Both the position numbers and the translations under genes were made by a program. 64,000 bases of DNA from NCBI GenBank assembly GCA_016617855.1, contig JAECUM010004910.1:1-64000 (forward strand). The letters run 5' to 3'. A model generated the notes under the pieces. That model searched no databases, was not told the DNA's origin, and worked only from the letters and a program-made list of their open reading frames with translations. This document shows, one piece after another, positions 32,886 through 46,426 of this stretch (its first letter is position 1; every line of letters starts with the position of its first letter). This stretch comes from Megalonaias nervosa (taxonomy: Eukaryota > Mollusca > Bivalvia > Unionida > Unionidae).

Positions 32886-34062
32886 AAGCATTTCATCTTC
32901 TCTGTGAAAAAGCTGTCAGGTTGGCTTAAGGGTTGTTCAAGGCTTGGACAGGTCCATTGGGATTGCTCCCACACTGAGGCCATTAACTTGTCCAGGATTG
33001 CTCCTCCACATCACCACCATTCTCAGTAAAATGATTTGACATCTATTCCCAGATGTAGAAGAAGTTGTGAAATATATTATCAAAAGCATAATTAGAGCTG
33101 GTTGCTCTAAGGCCTTTTAAATGTTTTTAGAAGTACAAGGAAAGTTACTGACTGGATGAATGAATTCAGCAGACATACAACCAGAGCAAAGTCAATGCAA
33201 AACACATGCTACTACTCATCTCTCTCTCCCCCCCCCCCATTGTGATCAGACCTTTCCATATTTTGCACTATGCAGCGACAGTTTTTATATCTGTATTTTT
33301 GCAAATATATTTTGATAAATGAACATAATCTTTCACAATACAGCACAGGTATAATGTATATCCATGTGTCTGTATGTATATCAATCTGAATATGACTTGG
33401 TTAGCTCTTCTGAGCTCCATCTACACCAATTGTAAGAGAGACTGTTTGTATTGGGTTTCATGTTTTGCAGGGATAAGTAGATGACAAGGAAGATGTGAGA
33501 TCCACTGTATATCACCCAGAGCTAGGAGGAGTTTGGGGGTCAAAAACCATATAGATAACATGGCCACTTCTTTGTAACATTAACTCATTTACACCATTTG
33601 TGAAACTACTATCATACTTGGTATGATGCTAAGATGATATTTGTAATTAATTAATCATTTTATTTATTTATTTATTTATTTATTTGTTTATTTATTTATT
33701 AAGATGAATCACTCATGACAACAAAGGTGTAATATCCTGGATGAAGCCTGTGGGTGGTAATGTGGAGGTGCAGGTTTTAAAAAAAAATGAAATTATGTTG
33801 TTGTTTTTAAAAAATATAAAAAGTTCATATTTTTGGGGATGGCTTCCATGGGGGTGGGTGGGGGTGGCTTCCATGTTGCTTTTCATAATCTTAAGTTTTC
33901 ATTTTGTAGAGCTCCATGGACCACCAATTAAAATCTCATTTTTAAGGCTGTCAGTTTTGAAACTAAGGTTCACGGGGTCATTCATTTTTGGAGGACTTTA
34001 TATTTAAAGAATTAACAGTGAGTTCAGAATTAATATGGGATATTTTCCTAAATTTTTTTTAG
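32886..34062. other. Non-coding, includes (TTTA)n at about 33656-33702
   Basis: A C-run near 33229-33239 and a TTTA tetranucleotide tract. No gene recognised. A pyrimidine-rich stretch ending TTTTTTTTAG at 34062 forms a splice acceptor. Confidence 0.5.
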
Positions 34063-34343
34063 TCCACCTAAAATCAGAAGAATGGTTACTTTAAACCCTG
34101 CAGGAATGGTCAGTGCATTGGTTATTCCAGCAGCAGGTGATGGAAGGATGTCAGTAAATCCAGAAGTATTAGACAGAGCACCTTACATTCAAGGGAGCTC
34201 AAGAAGTATCAAACCCACTATGCCATCACTTCCACTCTCATGTCCCCACTCCCAGTTTCAGCCTCCATCAGCACTTTTGAGTTGTTTGCCACAAATGAAA
34301 GATGTCACACTTCCAGCAAAATCTGCAGCTTCCTTAGGAAAAG
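34063..34343 (+). CDS. Candidate 5' coding exon of the CCDC122-like gene
   Basis: Acceptor TTTTTTTTAG at 34062 and donor AAAAG|GTAAAAG at 34343/34344. An ATG at 34082 opens 87 codons plus one base, so the intron is phase 1, matching the next exon (39023), which needs one preceding base. The encoded part is Pro/Ser-rich (HSQFQPPSALLSCLP) and looks disordered. The shared phase is the main reason for linking it to the downstream coiled-coil exons; it could be the 5' end of a different transcript. Confidence 0.45.
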
Positions 34344-34433
34344 GTAAAAGGTTCAACTTTAGAGGTATTTTTCTTTTAGACTGGTGGAGGATTACAAGGC
34401 CATGTCACTTTAGGTATTGGTAGATGTCCATCT

Positions 34434-34570
34434 TACCATGTTTACTCATGTATACGTCAGGTCCAGCTGCAAACAACATAGTCACTGATCTACAGCCATA
34501 TAAAGTGCCACCAGATCTGGGTCTCTGCAGATTGCATCTGTATGCAACTTGTACATGAGTATATATATTA
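34434..34570. mobile_element. MITE-like repeat
   Basis: Opens TACCATGTTTACTCA, contains GTCCAGCTGCAAACAACAT and ends TGAGTATATATATTA; related to 40536-40729 and 11215-11552. Confidence 0.6.
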
Positions 34571-36939
34571 GTTGATCCAGACCTTTTAATCAGCATGCAT
34601 GCAAGAAGTTCTCAAATCTAATTTTCAGCTTTTTCCTTTTGTGTTACCAGTTACAAGTTTAACGACTAATGCCATTTTTTACAATATTGTTTCAGTGGTT
34701 ATCTATAACAGTGTGACAAACATCACAAAAATACCAAATCTACCATATATCTTGGGACAGGAAAAATAATTATATTGTTTTCTTATCCCAGAACTTTTGA
34801 AAATGATACATTTACTGATACCTCTGTTCCAACTAATGCAGTACCTGAAACTGATATATTTCTATGTGTACAATCTTGCTCAGAATGCCAAAAATTTCTT
34901 TATTCTTCTGTCTTTGGCTTGTTTGTTCTCTTCGCTTTTGTGCAAATAAATCCAAAACCACAACCAAGTAATGATCTGCTGGAAGTATGAGCCCTTCTCT
35001 CATCTGTGCAAACAACCCAGTAAATGCCTGAAAAAAAAAACTTCTAAGAAGTCATTATAAAGATACAACAAATTGATTTTGTACTCAAATTCAAAAGCGT
35101 TCATAGGTCTGAAGGTGTTAATTTGGAAAAAAGTTGTAGACAACTTCCCTTTATCTGTGTATTTAGGCATATGGGCAGCTATTTTGCCTGACTCTCCATT
35201 AGCATGGACCCTGCTGGTCACTGTAGTCAGTGCCTTGTAATTGTTGAATTAACACTTTTATTGATGTAAATAGCCTTGTCCAATAGTTAGTGTTCAAGCA
35301 ATGCAATAATAATGTTTTTGGCTAGTTTTCCCTCTCAACATGATGAAATACAATCACATTTAGACTAAAACAATTGGATATTGCTTTTACAGTATGGCTG
35401 TAACTTTGATATAGAATCGTTGTCAGCACATCAAATTTATGTTTAGCTGATCTTGAAGAAGTCTTAGAATTTTTTACTCAGATCTTTTAGCAAAAAACTT
35501 TTGACATTCAGTCAACCAGATTAGTGCTTACAAGTCATAATAGAGATAATTAACCAGTCACACTAGCTGACTAAACAAAGCATATTGAAGCTCATCAAAA
35601 CCACTGAACTGAAATGTCCCAAAACTTACAGTGCATTAAAAATTATTTAATTTGTGCTAAATATGATATTTGATTCCTTTCCTCTCTCTCAGTACCAGTT
35701 CACACATATTTTAGAAGAGAATTAAAAACAAACAAAACATAACAGTTGATGGGGAATAATTGTTATGTCAGAAATATTAATTGGTTTGATGAACTGTCAT
35801 ATTGCTTAAATACATAAATGATATGTTGATCATATCTGTAGAGCTGTAGTCTCTAGATAAAGTTAAATTACACTATGTTTTCACATATACATGGACATAT
35901 GGGATCAGATATTTACTTTTTGGTCAGGTTATAAAGGAATTACGGCTTATGTATTGACGAAGTTAGTCTTTGAAATTTGTCCATCCAGCTGTACATCCAT
36001 TCATCCATCGGTCTGGCATCAACACAGGATTTGCATTGAATTCATTTTCTCAGATTTATTGTAGAGTCACATGGCTAGGTAAAGTATATAAATGTTTAAT
36101 GATGAGTCCTACTGCCATTGGTGAAAATGAGGATACTTTGACATATATTTTATGGTTTACAATCCAACCATGCTTCCATGGGTGATTTTCTTGTTATTGA
36201 CAACCAATTAAATCATTAAAACCAGGCCCACGGTGAGGAAACTGACCACAGCATTTAAGCTGTATAACTCTCTTCAAAAAGAGGATAGAACCATGGCAAT
36301 TTTGGGGATTTTCTTATTGTTTTCATTTCAGTGTACAAGTCCTAGTGAGACAGCAAATTTAAGACTGAATTTTAATTTTGGAGTTTTGAGTCTGAGCTCA
36401 GTAGTTTCAAGTCTACAGTGTCTGCCTTAGTGGACACATCCATTTAATGAACACCTGCATGTAAATGATAGTATTGATAGGTCTTTTCCTATTTTATTAA
36501 AGATACTTGTCCATAAAGGACAAATTTTGGCTCCCTTTTGACAGGTTTCACTGCATATATGGCTGAAATTATATGGAAGATAAAACACAGCACAGTGATT
36601 ATTTTAAATAATTGCTTGAGTTCCTTGGCCTTAGACTTGAGTGAATCTTAACATTAAAACATAATCAAACTTACTTATGTCTTAACGTATTCTTTTTATT
36701 ACAAACTCGATGAGATGTATTTATTAGTACTTTTCTGTTTAATATTTGAAAAAATGAAATAGTTGTGATTGGTTGTTTCAGTAAGAGATTATGAATACAA
36801 TTGGTCCAACCATAAAATAGTTGCAAAGAATGATAGAACCATGACAAGTAAAACATGTGCTTAATGCGATGTCACATAGTAAGATTTTACTAACAGTGAG
36901 GACAGTGTGTGTAAACAAAGCACCTCATTTGATTGGTTT
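34571..36939. other. Intronic/intergenic, no feature
   Basis: AT-rich with short motif-free frames. Confidence 0.4.
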
Positions 36940-37042
36940 TAGTATGGTTTAGTTAGGATGGTTTTGGTATGGTTTCATTTGGTTGGTTTTGGTATATTTT
37001 AGTTTGATTGGTTTTCGTATGGTTTAGTTTGAATGGTTAGTT
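36940..37042. repeat. GGTTTTGGTATGGTTTAGTT-type tandem repeat
   Basis: Five or so imperfect units of TTTGATTGGTTTTGGTATGG. Confidence 0.75.
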
Positions 37043-38397
37043 TGTTTAGCTGAAGCATTTGTCAAAGAGAGAAAACATTAATAAATTAAATAGCAAATGT
37101 AAACTATGAAAATACATACCATACTCCATCAGTTTTAATATTCACAATATTTATATCCATATAGACTCCATTTAGGTTAAATTCCAAAAATGACCATTTC
37201 GCATGCTAATTTTCTTTGCATGTACAAAGACCTCTCCATTCCCAACAAATAATTTTTTTTTTTTTTAAAGTGCATGTACTCTTCCTGTACTTAGGTGGCA
37301 ATTGTTTTTGATCTTTGCTTATACTTTAAATTGCTGAGAGTTCTTTTGGCAAGTTCAAAAGATGTCACTGGTTGAAAAATTCACATGAGTAACCTGCATT
37401 TCCTTTAATTATATTATATACCATATTCATAATACCCTATGGGTAGACTCATTTCCCTATTGAAAGCCTCACTAATCTGATCTGGTCAGCAGAATCTTGA
37501 CCTCAAACAGGTGTTAGCTTGGAAAAAACCTGACTACAGCTGTAGCATATTTAATTAGCATGTACTCACCACTACAAAGCCATGTGATTCTTGAACACTG
37601 GAAGTGGTAACTAAAAGTAAGACGAATTGCTTACCAATTGGTATTAATTGATAATGGAATATAGTATTGCACTTGTACATGAGATCACATTCATCAGGTA
37701 AGTGAACAATACAGATTCATCAAGACATTTCTGTCTGTCTGTCTGTCTGTCTGCCTCTCATAATGGGGCATAATTTTTATTTGATCATGAGGTGCAAAAA
37801 GAAAAATGTAATGGAATATCTGTCTTTGTCATGGTTATTCATCTCCTAACTTTTCAATTCTGATGCACATATATGTACCGGTAATCAAATTGAAACATTT
37901 ATTACTAGTGCACGCTGCTTTAGTGCAGTTATATCTGATGTACGTTAATTTTTAATATTGATGGTTGTGTAATTGTTTAAAATCCCTCTCAGTGTGGGGT
38001 CATATATTTTTTCATACATAATCTCTTCCCTAAAATGAAATATTTTGTACACAATATTTTTCGTACTTATTGGAGAACTTTTTTTCCATGCAAAAAATTA
38101 CGTGACATACGATAAAATGATTTGAATTACATAATCCATATATATGTCGATTTGGAGTATAAGACAAAGCTAAGATTTTCTGGTCAGAAAGTATCATCTT
38201 ACAGGCCGGCAAATTCCGTATATCTCTCTCTGTAATTTGCATACTGGAAATGCAGCCAGTATGTCAACATACATAAAGGGGCACCACCTACCTTCCAAAG
38301 ATGGAAAGACATTAAAGTTCATATGTGCATCGATATGTATCATATCGCAGGCTGTATATCGTGAATCTTATCAATACATGGCACATGTGTATTGTTT
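37043..38397. other. Intronic/intergenic, includes (TGTC)n near 37728-37752
   Basis: No gene recognised. Confidence 0.4.
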
Positions 38398-38830
38398 CAC
38401 CCCTAATTCCAAGTATGAAGAAAATCCATCAGGGGGTTGAGGAAAATGTGTACAAATAAAAACACTTAAACCATAACACAAATTTTCAGTGACTGTGACC
38501 TTGACTCCAAGGTCATATGGGTGAGTGAGCATGTCATAGAAAGAATTTTCATAGCTTCACAATAACTCGTATGAAATGTGATGAAATTCCATTAAGTAGT
38601 TTAGGAAAATTATTAGCAAATGATGAAACAATATCCAAAACCTCGATGCAAAATTTCTCTGACTGTAATTTTGACACCAAGGTGAGAGGTCAGGTGGGTA
38701 TGACACAAGAATGAATTGTCTTATCTTCTTAATTATTCATTCCAAGAATACAGAAAATCCATTAAAGAGATTAGAAAATAGAAGCAAATGAAACATTTGA
38801 ACCAAAACCTTCACAAGCTATTAACACTGA
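38398..38830. repeat. Diverged tandem repeat, about 180-bp units
   Basis: Three partial units share TTCCAAGTATGAAGAAAATCC, TTAGGAAAAT, AACCAAAACCTTC and CTGACTGTGACCTTGACTCC blocks. Repeats of this type are frequent in mollusc genomes. Confidence 0.65.
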
Positions 38831-38897
38831 TGCTGGTGCCAAAAAAGTGACTGCTGTTTATTGCTTTCCATGAAAGTGGACTTGAAAAAAGAGAGAG

Positions 38898-38906
38898 ACA
38901 CACACA

Positions 38907-38951
<45 letters not shown>

Positions 38952-38952
38952 G
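38898..38952. repeat. (CA)n/(TA)n microsatellite
   Basis: About 20 CA units ending in TATATATA, just upstream of the exon at 39023. Confidence 0.95.
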
Positions 38953-39022
38953 AAGGTACTTTCATAGTATAAGCAGAATGTTTCCATCATTTTAATTGCC
39001 TTTGTCTCTTGTCATTCAATAG

Positions 39023-39171
39023 ACCTGAAAAAGGAGGATGACGATTTTGAGAAGAAGATGATTGAGGATGCGGTGTCGGCTTTACCTGATGTCTTTCATG
39101 AGGTGTTTCAGATGCATCGTGGACAATGTTTTGAGATTCAGAACATGCAGACATCTCTCAAGGAACTACAG
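39023..39171 (+). CDS. Coiled-coil exon of a CCDC122-like gene
   Basis: Acceptor TTCAATAG at 39022, donor CTACAG|GTACATG at 39171/39172. It needs one base before it (phase 1) and ends in phase 0. It encodes a charged helix, DLKKEDDDFEKKMIEDAV, continuing to EIQNMQTSLKELQ. Joined to the exons at 50927, 52248, 55274 and 55899, the product reproduces features I recall of vertebrate CCDC122: the DAV...IY spacing (54 here, 53 remembered), then SE..NL...LET and K.x.HK...E.E...SF. CCDC122 is a little-studied coiled-coil protein. The donor is duplicated 47 bp downstream. Confidence 0.65.
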
Positions 39172-39242
39172 GTACATGTACATTAAAGATATGAGAGACA
39201 TCTCTCAAGGAACTACAGGTACATGTACATTAAAGATATGAG
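39149..39242. repeat. 47-bp tandem duplication across an exon-intron junction
   Basis: Two identical 47-bp copies, 39149-39195 and 39196-39242, each contain the last 23 exon bases, the GT donor and intron start. Use of the second donor would add a TAA after the first copy (frame ...ELQVHVH stop). Confidence 0.9.
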
Positions 39243-40535
39243 AGAAAGTGAAAAGACAATATGCTTTTTATAGTTAATTTTCTTCAATATTATGAAGTTT
39301 ACTAACAAATATTCTTTCAGTACTGACAAAAATGGTATCAAATAATAATGAAAGAGAATGATTGCAGTAATGTATGTAATTTCTTTAGAAATGTTCATGC
39401 CATTGGCATTTCTCATTTATATTAGAATTATCACCATATAGTTTTATGCAATTGATGGGTAGGGAAATAGAATAATGACTGGCAAGTTTATCCAGTGTTG
39501 TTTTTTATGATCATCTTTTAAGGCAATAATTACTTTTTCTTCTCTTATTTATCTATTATCTATTTTTGGATTTAAAAGAGTAACCTAATGATTAAATGCC
39601 TGTTAATATGTTCATCTCAAAGATGGATAGATATTTAATGAAGATCTGGTATGTAGATTGCAACTATCAGTTTGCTTTTTTCAGACCACAATGCATGTTG
39701 TGCATACAGATTTATGCAGACTTTTCCATAATATGATAATACTTTAGTGTTTTATTTTACTTAGAGTAATTACAGTCCACTTAGCTGACACAAATTAGCA
39801 GTGTTTGCAGCTGAATTTAATTTTTCACATTGAAATCAATGCATAGGAAGAGTTTACCATGGCCTTGATCCTCAAACTAAGTTTATCATGGCCTTGATCC
39901 CCAGACTAAGTTTACCATGGCCTTGATCCCCAGACTATTATTATAAATAAATACTGGTAGAAATGGCTGAATAAGTCATGTTTTATAAACTAAAGCAAAC
40001 TCAGGGTAAAACAGTTAACAGTTAATATTTTCTGATGAATGCTTTTAGTACAGCCATCAGTATATCCACCTCCTCACCCCCACCATAGAGAATTGTAGCT
40101 ATGAGATTGATGAATTACCTCAAGTGTTTACCCCAACATAAAGTTTCTTAGTAACTTTATTCAAACTCTTAATGTAACAATGGACAGATCAGCCAGTTTA
40201 AAGTTATGCTGACAGATTTTCATGAGTACGGTGAATATAAGAAAGATAAGGTATGTTTACACATTAATTCACATAGCCTATCTTTTCCTATTAACAGTGC
40301 CTTTCTTACAAACTAATGCTTCATTTGCCTAATCAGTATACTCAATTAACTGCTTTAGAAAGTAAGAAACCACTAATTGTTTAGGTAACACATTGCTGTT
40401 GACTGGAAAACAGGTGGTTTTTTAATTTACAACTTTTACTGAGAAAATTTCACAGGGAGGGAAATGGAATTGGACATTGATACCAGGTATCTTTTATATA
40501 AAGGTAATTGCTAAAGTAGATGTAACTGTACTACT
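39243..40535. other. Intronic, with a 33-bp triplicate at about 39846-39938
   Basis: Three units of GTTTACCATGGCCTTGATCC. A 63-bp phase-compatible stretch at 40188-40250 is discussed under rejected items. Confidence 0.5.
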
Positions 40536-40729
40536 TACCATATATACTCACTTATAAGTCAAGTCCAACTGCAAATGACATAAACTATGATCAAGTTCTG
40601 AGTTGTTTGTTCTGCCAGTTACCCATAACAAACTGCATAGACCCAGATCTGCAGGCACATTATATGACAGCAGATTTGTGTCTTTGCAGTGTACACTTTG
40701 ACTCAACCTATAGGCAAGTGTATATGGTA
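40536..40729. mobile_element. 194-bp MITE with inverted ends
   Basis: Starts TACCATATATACTCACTTAT and ends AAGTGTATATGGTA, which pair over about 32 bp. The centre resembles the copies at 11215-11552, 34434-34570 and a partial one at about 52492-52600. Confidence 0.75.
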
Positions 40730-42769
40730 AGCATAATTGGTGAAATGTTCAGCCATTACGTTATGCAAGTTTGGTAAGTGATATCAGGCCCACTTATGCC
40801 TCTTGTTTTTAATACCATTTTGTTTTCTTTCCTGTAATTTGTCAGAGGAAGGATAAGTACACAATTTGTGTGATTTACTATTGCAAGCCAAGAAAACTTG
40901 GTACATCACTAATAGTGACAAGTTCAAAAGAACCATTTTCAGTTGCCATTATAATAGGTTTTATTTTGCTTAAATTTTCTTCCCTTGATTTCATACTGGA
41001 TCAAATGTACTTGTGTACTTTTGTAAAAGGACAGAGGAAAAGCAGGTAAATTTATGTTGCCATTCATTGTTTTCAAGTTTTTGTTTCTACTTAAAACTGT
41101 TTTTTGAGTTATTCATGCTGATTCACATACCTGTTCATTTTTTAAAATCTGTTTCTTTCTTAATTGCAAGTCATTCTTGGTTTCTATTTCTTATTTTACT
41201 AAAAAGATTTAAAATTATTGGCTGACAAAATTAAATATGAAATGTTATTACTTTGTGTCGTGAATTATCTCGGTAGAGAATTTTATGGTAGCTAATCTTT
41301 ACATCTTTCTACGATGTGAGTCATCATTTTGTATAAAAGAAAAAGTGATTTTTGTCAATCCCAACTTTGTGGAAGCTCAACATAATAATCAGTTGTCTGT
41401 CTGTGTGTCTGTCTATATGCCTGTACACACCTTAGATTAACCTCAGTGGGGTTTTTTCTTCAATACAATTTAATCCCACCCTCTTTAGATTTGGAATTTA
41501 GTTCATGGGTAGGATCAACAGTGCAGATCATGGCCAGCATCCTGTAAAAAAAAAAGCTCAGTTATTTCAATTAATTAAATTTATTATTTTCTTTAAAATA
41601 TATTTTACGACAGACCTAATATTGGGTCAGTACACGAGCTTTTATCATGATTCTTTTTGAGGACAGTGTTGAAGCCTTATGATCTTGGCCATCCTTACCT
41701 GCTTGCACTAGAACATGGGTGTATCATGTTACAAAATTCATACAATACTGCATTTAGATAACCAGGGGATGTAATTAACTTAAGGTTGATTCACAGATAC
41801 ATGTAGTCTTGAATTTGTATAGGTCATTGAAGTACTTAAGCTAGTGCATGAGGCAGTATGATAGGGGATTCATTGACTACTGTATTTTGTCATGAATTGG
41901 AAAATAATTTGGCGCAAGAATTTCTAAAGCTATACATTTATTAAATCATTTATACATTATTTTTATGTATAGTACTCCCTCGTTAAAATGCAGTCGATTT
42001 TAGTAATAGTATAATGCCTTGTAATGAAGTACAATTGATGCATATAAATTTTACTACTACAAAATGATATGGAATCCATTGCTACATTAAGGCTAATTTC
42101 CATTTAGAAAGGAGACTGTAAAATTAATTTGTAAAATAAAAATCAGTTATCAAGCTACCACTTTCAGTATGATTTCTTGCAGAATAAAGTGGCATCTTCA
42201 TGTTATGTATGCTGTGTAGTCTGTAAACTCCATATTTTTGGTTGGGGATTTGTCTAACCTTAAATTCTTTGATCGGTCTCAGAGACAGACCTGTCTTTCA
42301 CACTTATAAATGTAAGGAGATCTTGGAGAAGCATGTATGCCTGTTCGTGAAACATGTTGGTTAACAGGTCCTCATTATAAATTAAGTCCTTACAAAATAC
42401 CGTAATGCTGTTCATAAAAGCCATGAAAGTCAGGACTGCCTTATAGGTTAGGTAACCCTGTATTGCGCTATTTTTATACATATGGTAAAACTTGTAAATA
42501 TGTGAACAAAAATATATATTATTCAGAATGGTTAATTTGATTTTTTTAAAATCCTACCATAGAAAATCAACATATTTGTATATGCCACCATCACCACCAC
42601 ATGAATTAAATAAATATAAAAAGAAATAAATAAATAAATGCTGAAATGAAAATCAGTGGGGATACATTAAACCAGGTACAGAGTATATCCATATGTGTTG
42701 TAGAAACCTTTAAAAGTGACATAGATTGCCACCAGTTTGTAACAAAGTGTTAGTCATACAAAAGCAAGA
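40730..42769. other. Intronic, no recognised feature
   Basis: Contains a motif-free 73-residue frame on the minus strand (42260-42481) that looks mildly protein-like but has no family match I can name. Confidence 0.4.
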
Positions 42770-44230
42770 GATAGAGAAGTTTGAAACTGAACTTGACATA
42801 ACTGAATATCATGATCTAGAAGTTATTATGATGGGGAATTTCAGCAGAGACTACTCAGGTTGTATGGATGTAAGATGACTAAGCATGATTGATCTTATGG
42901 GTTATTTCAGCTTGTGACCTCACCATTAAGAGTCACCCAGACATCAGCTGCACTAATTAATAATATTTATAGTAATCAGTCAGAGAATATCATTCAAGTA
43001 CAGGTGCCTTGTGTCTCATAAGTGACCATTATCCAATTTCTGTTACATGCAAATTAAATTATAAGGATATATGTGATACAAAGCATAAGGTTATCTCCTA
43101 TAGATGCTTTAAAAAATTCAATATTGAAAACTTTTTATCAGATTTATGAAATCCCCACTTCTTTTATATAGGAAATGTGGAGGATGCCACTGAAAACTGA
43201 TAACACTCTTATAAAATATGCATGCGTTAGAACTACATACGCCTTTTAAATAAAAAGAGTGGAATACCCTCAGAAATCTAAATGGCCCATGACAGATGTA
43301 AATGAAGTCAGACAGAATAGAGACTATCTTCATTAAGTCATGGATTGGCATAACTGTAAATTTGGCATAACAGATGTACCTCGGTGGTTCAGTCTGCTGA
43401 AATAATTTTTTACAAAACATCAGTTGAAAATACAGAAAGTCCAAATGAAATGTGGAAAATTCTGTAGGATTTTACTCTAGATAGAAACTGTAAAATCCCA
43501 AATCAGTTAATAATTGATGGGACAATAATTAATGCTATGCGTGATATTGTTAAAAGATTCAATGAGAAAATCAATAATGTAACAAATGTAACTGTCAATT
43601 TATCAAATACTAATGGAAGAAATATAAATTACAAGATTTACCAAGTCAAAATTCCTGAAAATCAACAATTCACTATTCAATTTATGTAATGCATAGGTGT
43701 AGGAAGTGAACTAAAAAAGTTTAATTTAGTGAAGTCATCTGGTGTGGATCAGATAGATATGTTTATGTTAATAAATGGGCTGTCTGTTGCTGTTCCATTT
43801 CTTGCCTACATAATCAAAGCATTACATAGGGACTCTTTCCTCTCAGCACAGGAAGACAAGGTTATGCCTCTTTATAAAATGGGTTCAGAATCAAATTTAG
43901 ATATTTATAGACAAATATCTGTTTGAGAACCACACCCAAACTGTTTAAAAGACTTGTTTTCAGACATCTCTTTGGTTACCCTTCAAAGTACTATTTAATT
44001 CACCCATTCTAGTCTGGATTTAGACAGAATCACTCCTGTCAGTCTGTGCTAACAGACTTCATTGATGAATGGTAGCTTGCTATGGAGAGTTGGTTAGAAC
44101 TATATACCTTCATTTTAAGACTCTTTTTGACTTGGTTGACCATGATATACTTGCATGGGAACTTGAAAAGTTCAAATTTTCTCACTTATCACTCATGGTT
44201 CAAATCATAGTCCTCTGACAGAAGCTGCAC
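42770..44230 (+). pseudogene. Degraded non-LTR retrotransposon (endonuclease C-terminus plus RT)
   Basis: About 42980-43050 keeps the end of an APE-type endonuclease (IYSNQSENIIQ, then SDHYPISVT). About 43720-43930 reads KSSGVDQIDMFML, LSAQEDKVMPLYKMGS and YRQISV, the start of a reverse transcriptase finger region. About 43985-44130 keeps HPSQSGFRQNHSCQS-like and FLTWL fragments in shifted frames. Many stops and shifts. Looks like the CR1/L2/Jockey side of LINEs. It lies in an intron of the CCDC122-like gene. Confidence 0.7.
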
Positions 44231-45423
44231 ATACATGCCAACCATTACACTTTTGGCATAATCATTAAAATTTTTTTAAGTTTGACATTTAGCAGGCTCT
44301 CGCTAGTTTTCTGGTCCAGATTTCCCATTAAATCACTTTGTAATTATCAAGAAATGGAGATCATCCTGTCTGTATTATAAGTAGAATGTGGGAGTGACAA
44401 AACAACCACACTCAGCCTGCAAAGAAGTTAAAACTTCAGTTTTCCTGTGGCTTGTATTTTAAGGCTGCTGAGTGCTGACTGCTATCCAATACTCATAAGC
44501 TAAGTTCACCCCAAGGTGGAAGTTCCTGACTTGGACATGTATTCCTGAGCCTCCCATTTTGTAACCAAAGTTTTGGTTATCATGAAATATTCCTTAAAAA
44601 ACACCATGAGCAATGCAGTAGTAATTAATAAAACAAACAAATCAAAACCATTTCTCAAGTGTTTCTGCCGAAATCATTTTTGGGTTGATCTCTCCTTTTG
44701 TATCTCCACCAAAGGTCAACCAATTTTTATTCAGAGATTAAAAGGCCATTATGGACACCTTTAATTCTTTTATAGCTCCATACTGCATTTGGCCGTAAAT
44801 TCTCCACATTATAACAGAAAGGTAATCAATTAACGGCTTCTTATATTTACATATTAGCCAAGTGCTTAATCAGATTACTCAGCCATGCATCAGGTCATTG
44901 TGAAATAGCATTTTCTGCCGCCAGTTACCACTGGTTTCTGTACGGTGAGGATAGAATGCATAAAAAATACAAGTTTTGTTATTTTATTTTTTTAAAAATA
45001 TTTTTTTAAAGCAGTAAATTTCAGTTATAGAACAGTATGTGTGGTAGATGAATTTTGGAATCACATTTATGTTTATGGCATGAATTCACCAAACCATTAG
45101 ATCAGAAACAAATCTAAATGTGTTAAAAACCAAATTGTATGGATCATTATTTTGAAAGGCAGTTGTCTTTGTAAATAATGAAATACATGCACACCATTTT
45201 GCTCCCTTTAATGTGTATCGTATATACTCTGTGCTTTTATACTTAATGTATCCTGTGGGCTTCAGGGGAGAATATTATGTCATAACTTACTGAGATACCC
45301 TCATAAAATAAAGTGTTGATTATTATTATTATTAAACATGTATTGCTGTTAAACATAAATTTGAAACACTGTATGGAAAGTCATTGAAAACATTCGTCTT
45401 TTGCCAGTTGTACTTCAAAAGTA

Positions 45424-45462
<39 letters not shown>

Positions 45463-46426
45463 TGCACATACACCTCTCCCTCAGTAACTGGCACTTGATG
45501 GAGTCCAAAACTAGACTGAAGTATAAGCAAGGAGTCAGGACACACGTTACCAAGGGACATCTGAAAATTTAAGAAGCAGATTCCCTTATGAATGGGCATC
45601 AACAATTAGTAAAAGGGTGGGGGGGGGCTGATAAATGGTTTAATGCTTATTTTGTAATCTCATTAGGAATAATTGTCAATAAAATGCTTTTTGTAATGTA
45701 GATATTTGATTTCCCACATAAATTACCTTTATTTTCAAGATAAGCAACCATTGAAAGATGGTTGAAAACATTACTCCATGATCTTTGAAAGATGGTTGAA
45801 AACATTACTCCATGATATTTGAAAGCTGGTTGAAAACATTACTCCATGATATTTCAGCACATTTTTGAAAACAGTGTATTACATCACTGCTTTTTGCACA
45901 TGAATGTGGATATAATTTAAATGTTAAATATAATGTTGCTTTACAACAAAAAAGATTTTTTTTTTTTCTCAAACACTTGGGTCCTTTAATTCATGAAACA
46001 ACAACTGTCAACATAAAACCTCAGTATTGTTCCATTGCTAAAATATTGATGCCACAATTTCATTACGAGTAACAATAAAATTTCTGCTCATTCAGGAATT
46101 TTAAGTTCACTACAAACTTTGGAATTCGCTTCTCCACAATAAACCACAGCTGTGAAACGAAGTTTTTTTGCACCGAGTACTGCTTTTGCTTGCTAACGTT
46201 GCTATCGTTGATCACATTTTGTGAATTACTAGGATAAACCACTGATTAATGTTAGATATTTTGATTATGTGCCAAGATAATAACATGTATAACTGTGTGC
46301 AATTGCTCAGTTGAAAATGAGTTGTCCTGACACATTGTCTTGATTGTTACGAATAGGAATTGCATACGTTTTAACTTATTTATTATTACGTATTATTACA
46401 TGTATTATTATGATTACTGTATGACC
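44231..46426. other. Intronic; (CT)n 45424-45459 and 35-bp triplicate 45747-45856
   Basis: The (CT)n tract and three units of TTTGAAAGATGGTTGAAAAC are the only structure. No exon found. Confidence 0.5.

Noticed and set aside
40188..40250. Possible 63-bp exon between the CCDC122-like exons
   Set aside because: It is phase-compatible and has a good GTATGT donor, but the acceptor lacks a pyrimidine tract. Adding 21 residues would break the spacing that otherwise fits the family.
42260..42481. 73-residue minus-strand frame
   Set aside because: Composition is mildly protein-like but no motif, splice sites or repeat partner support it.
45332..45605. Arg-Glu repeat frames
   Set aside because: Caused by the (CT)n microsatellite.
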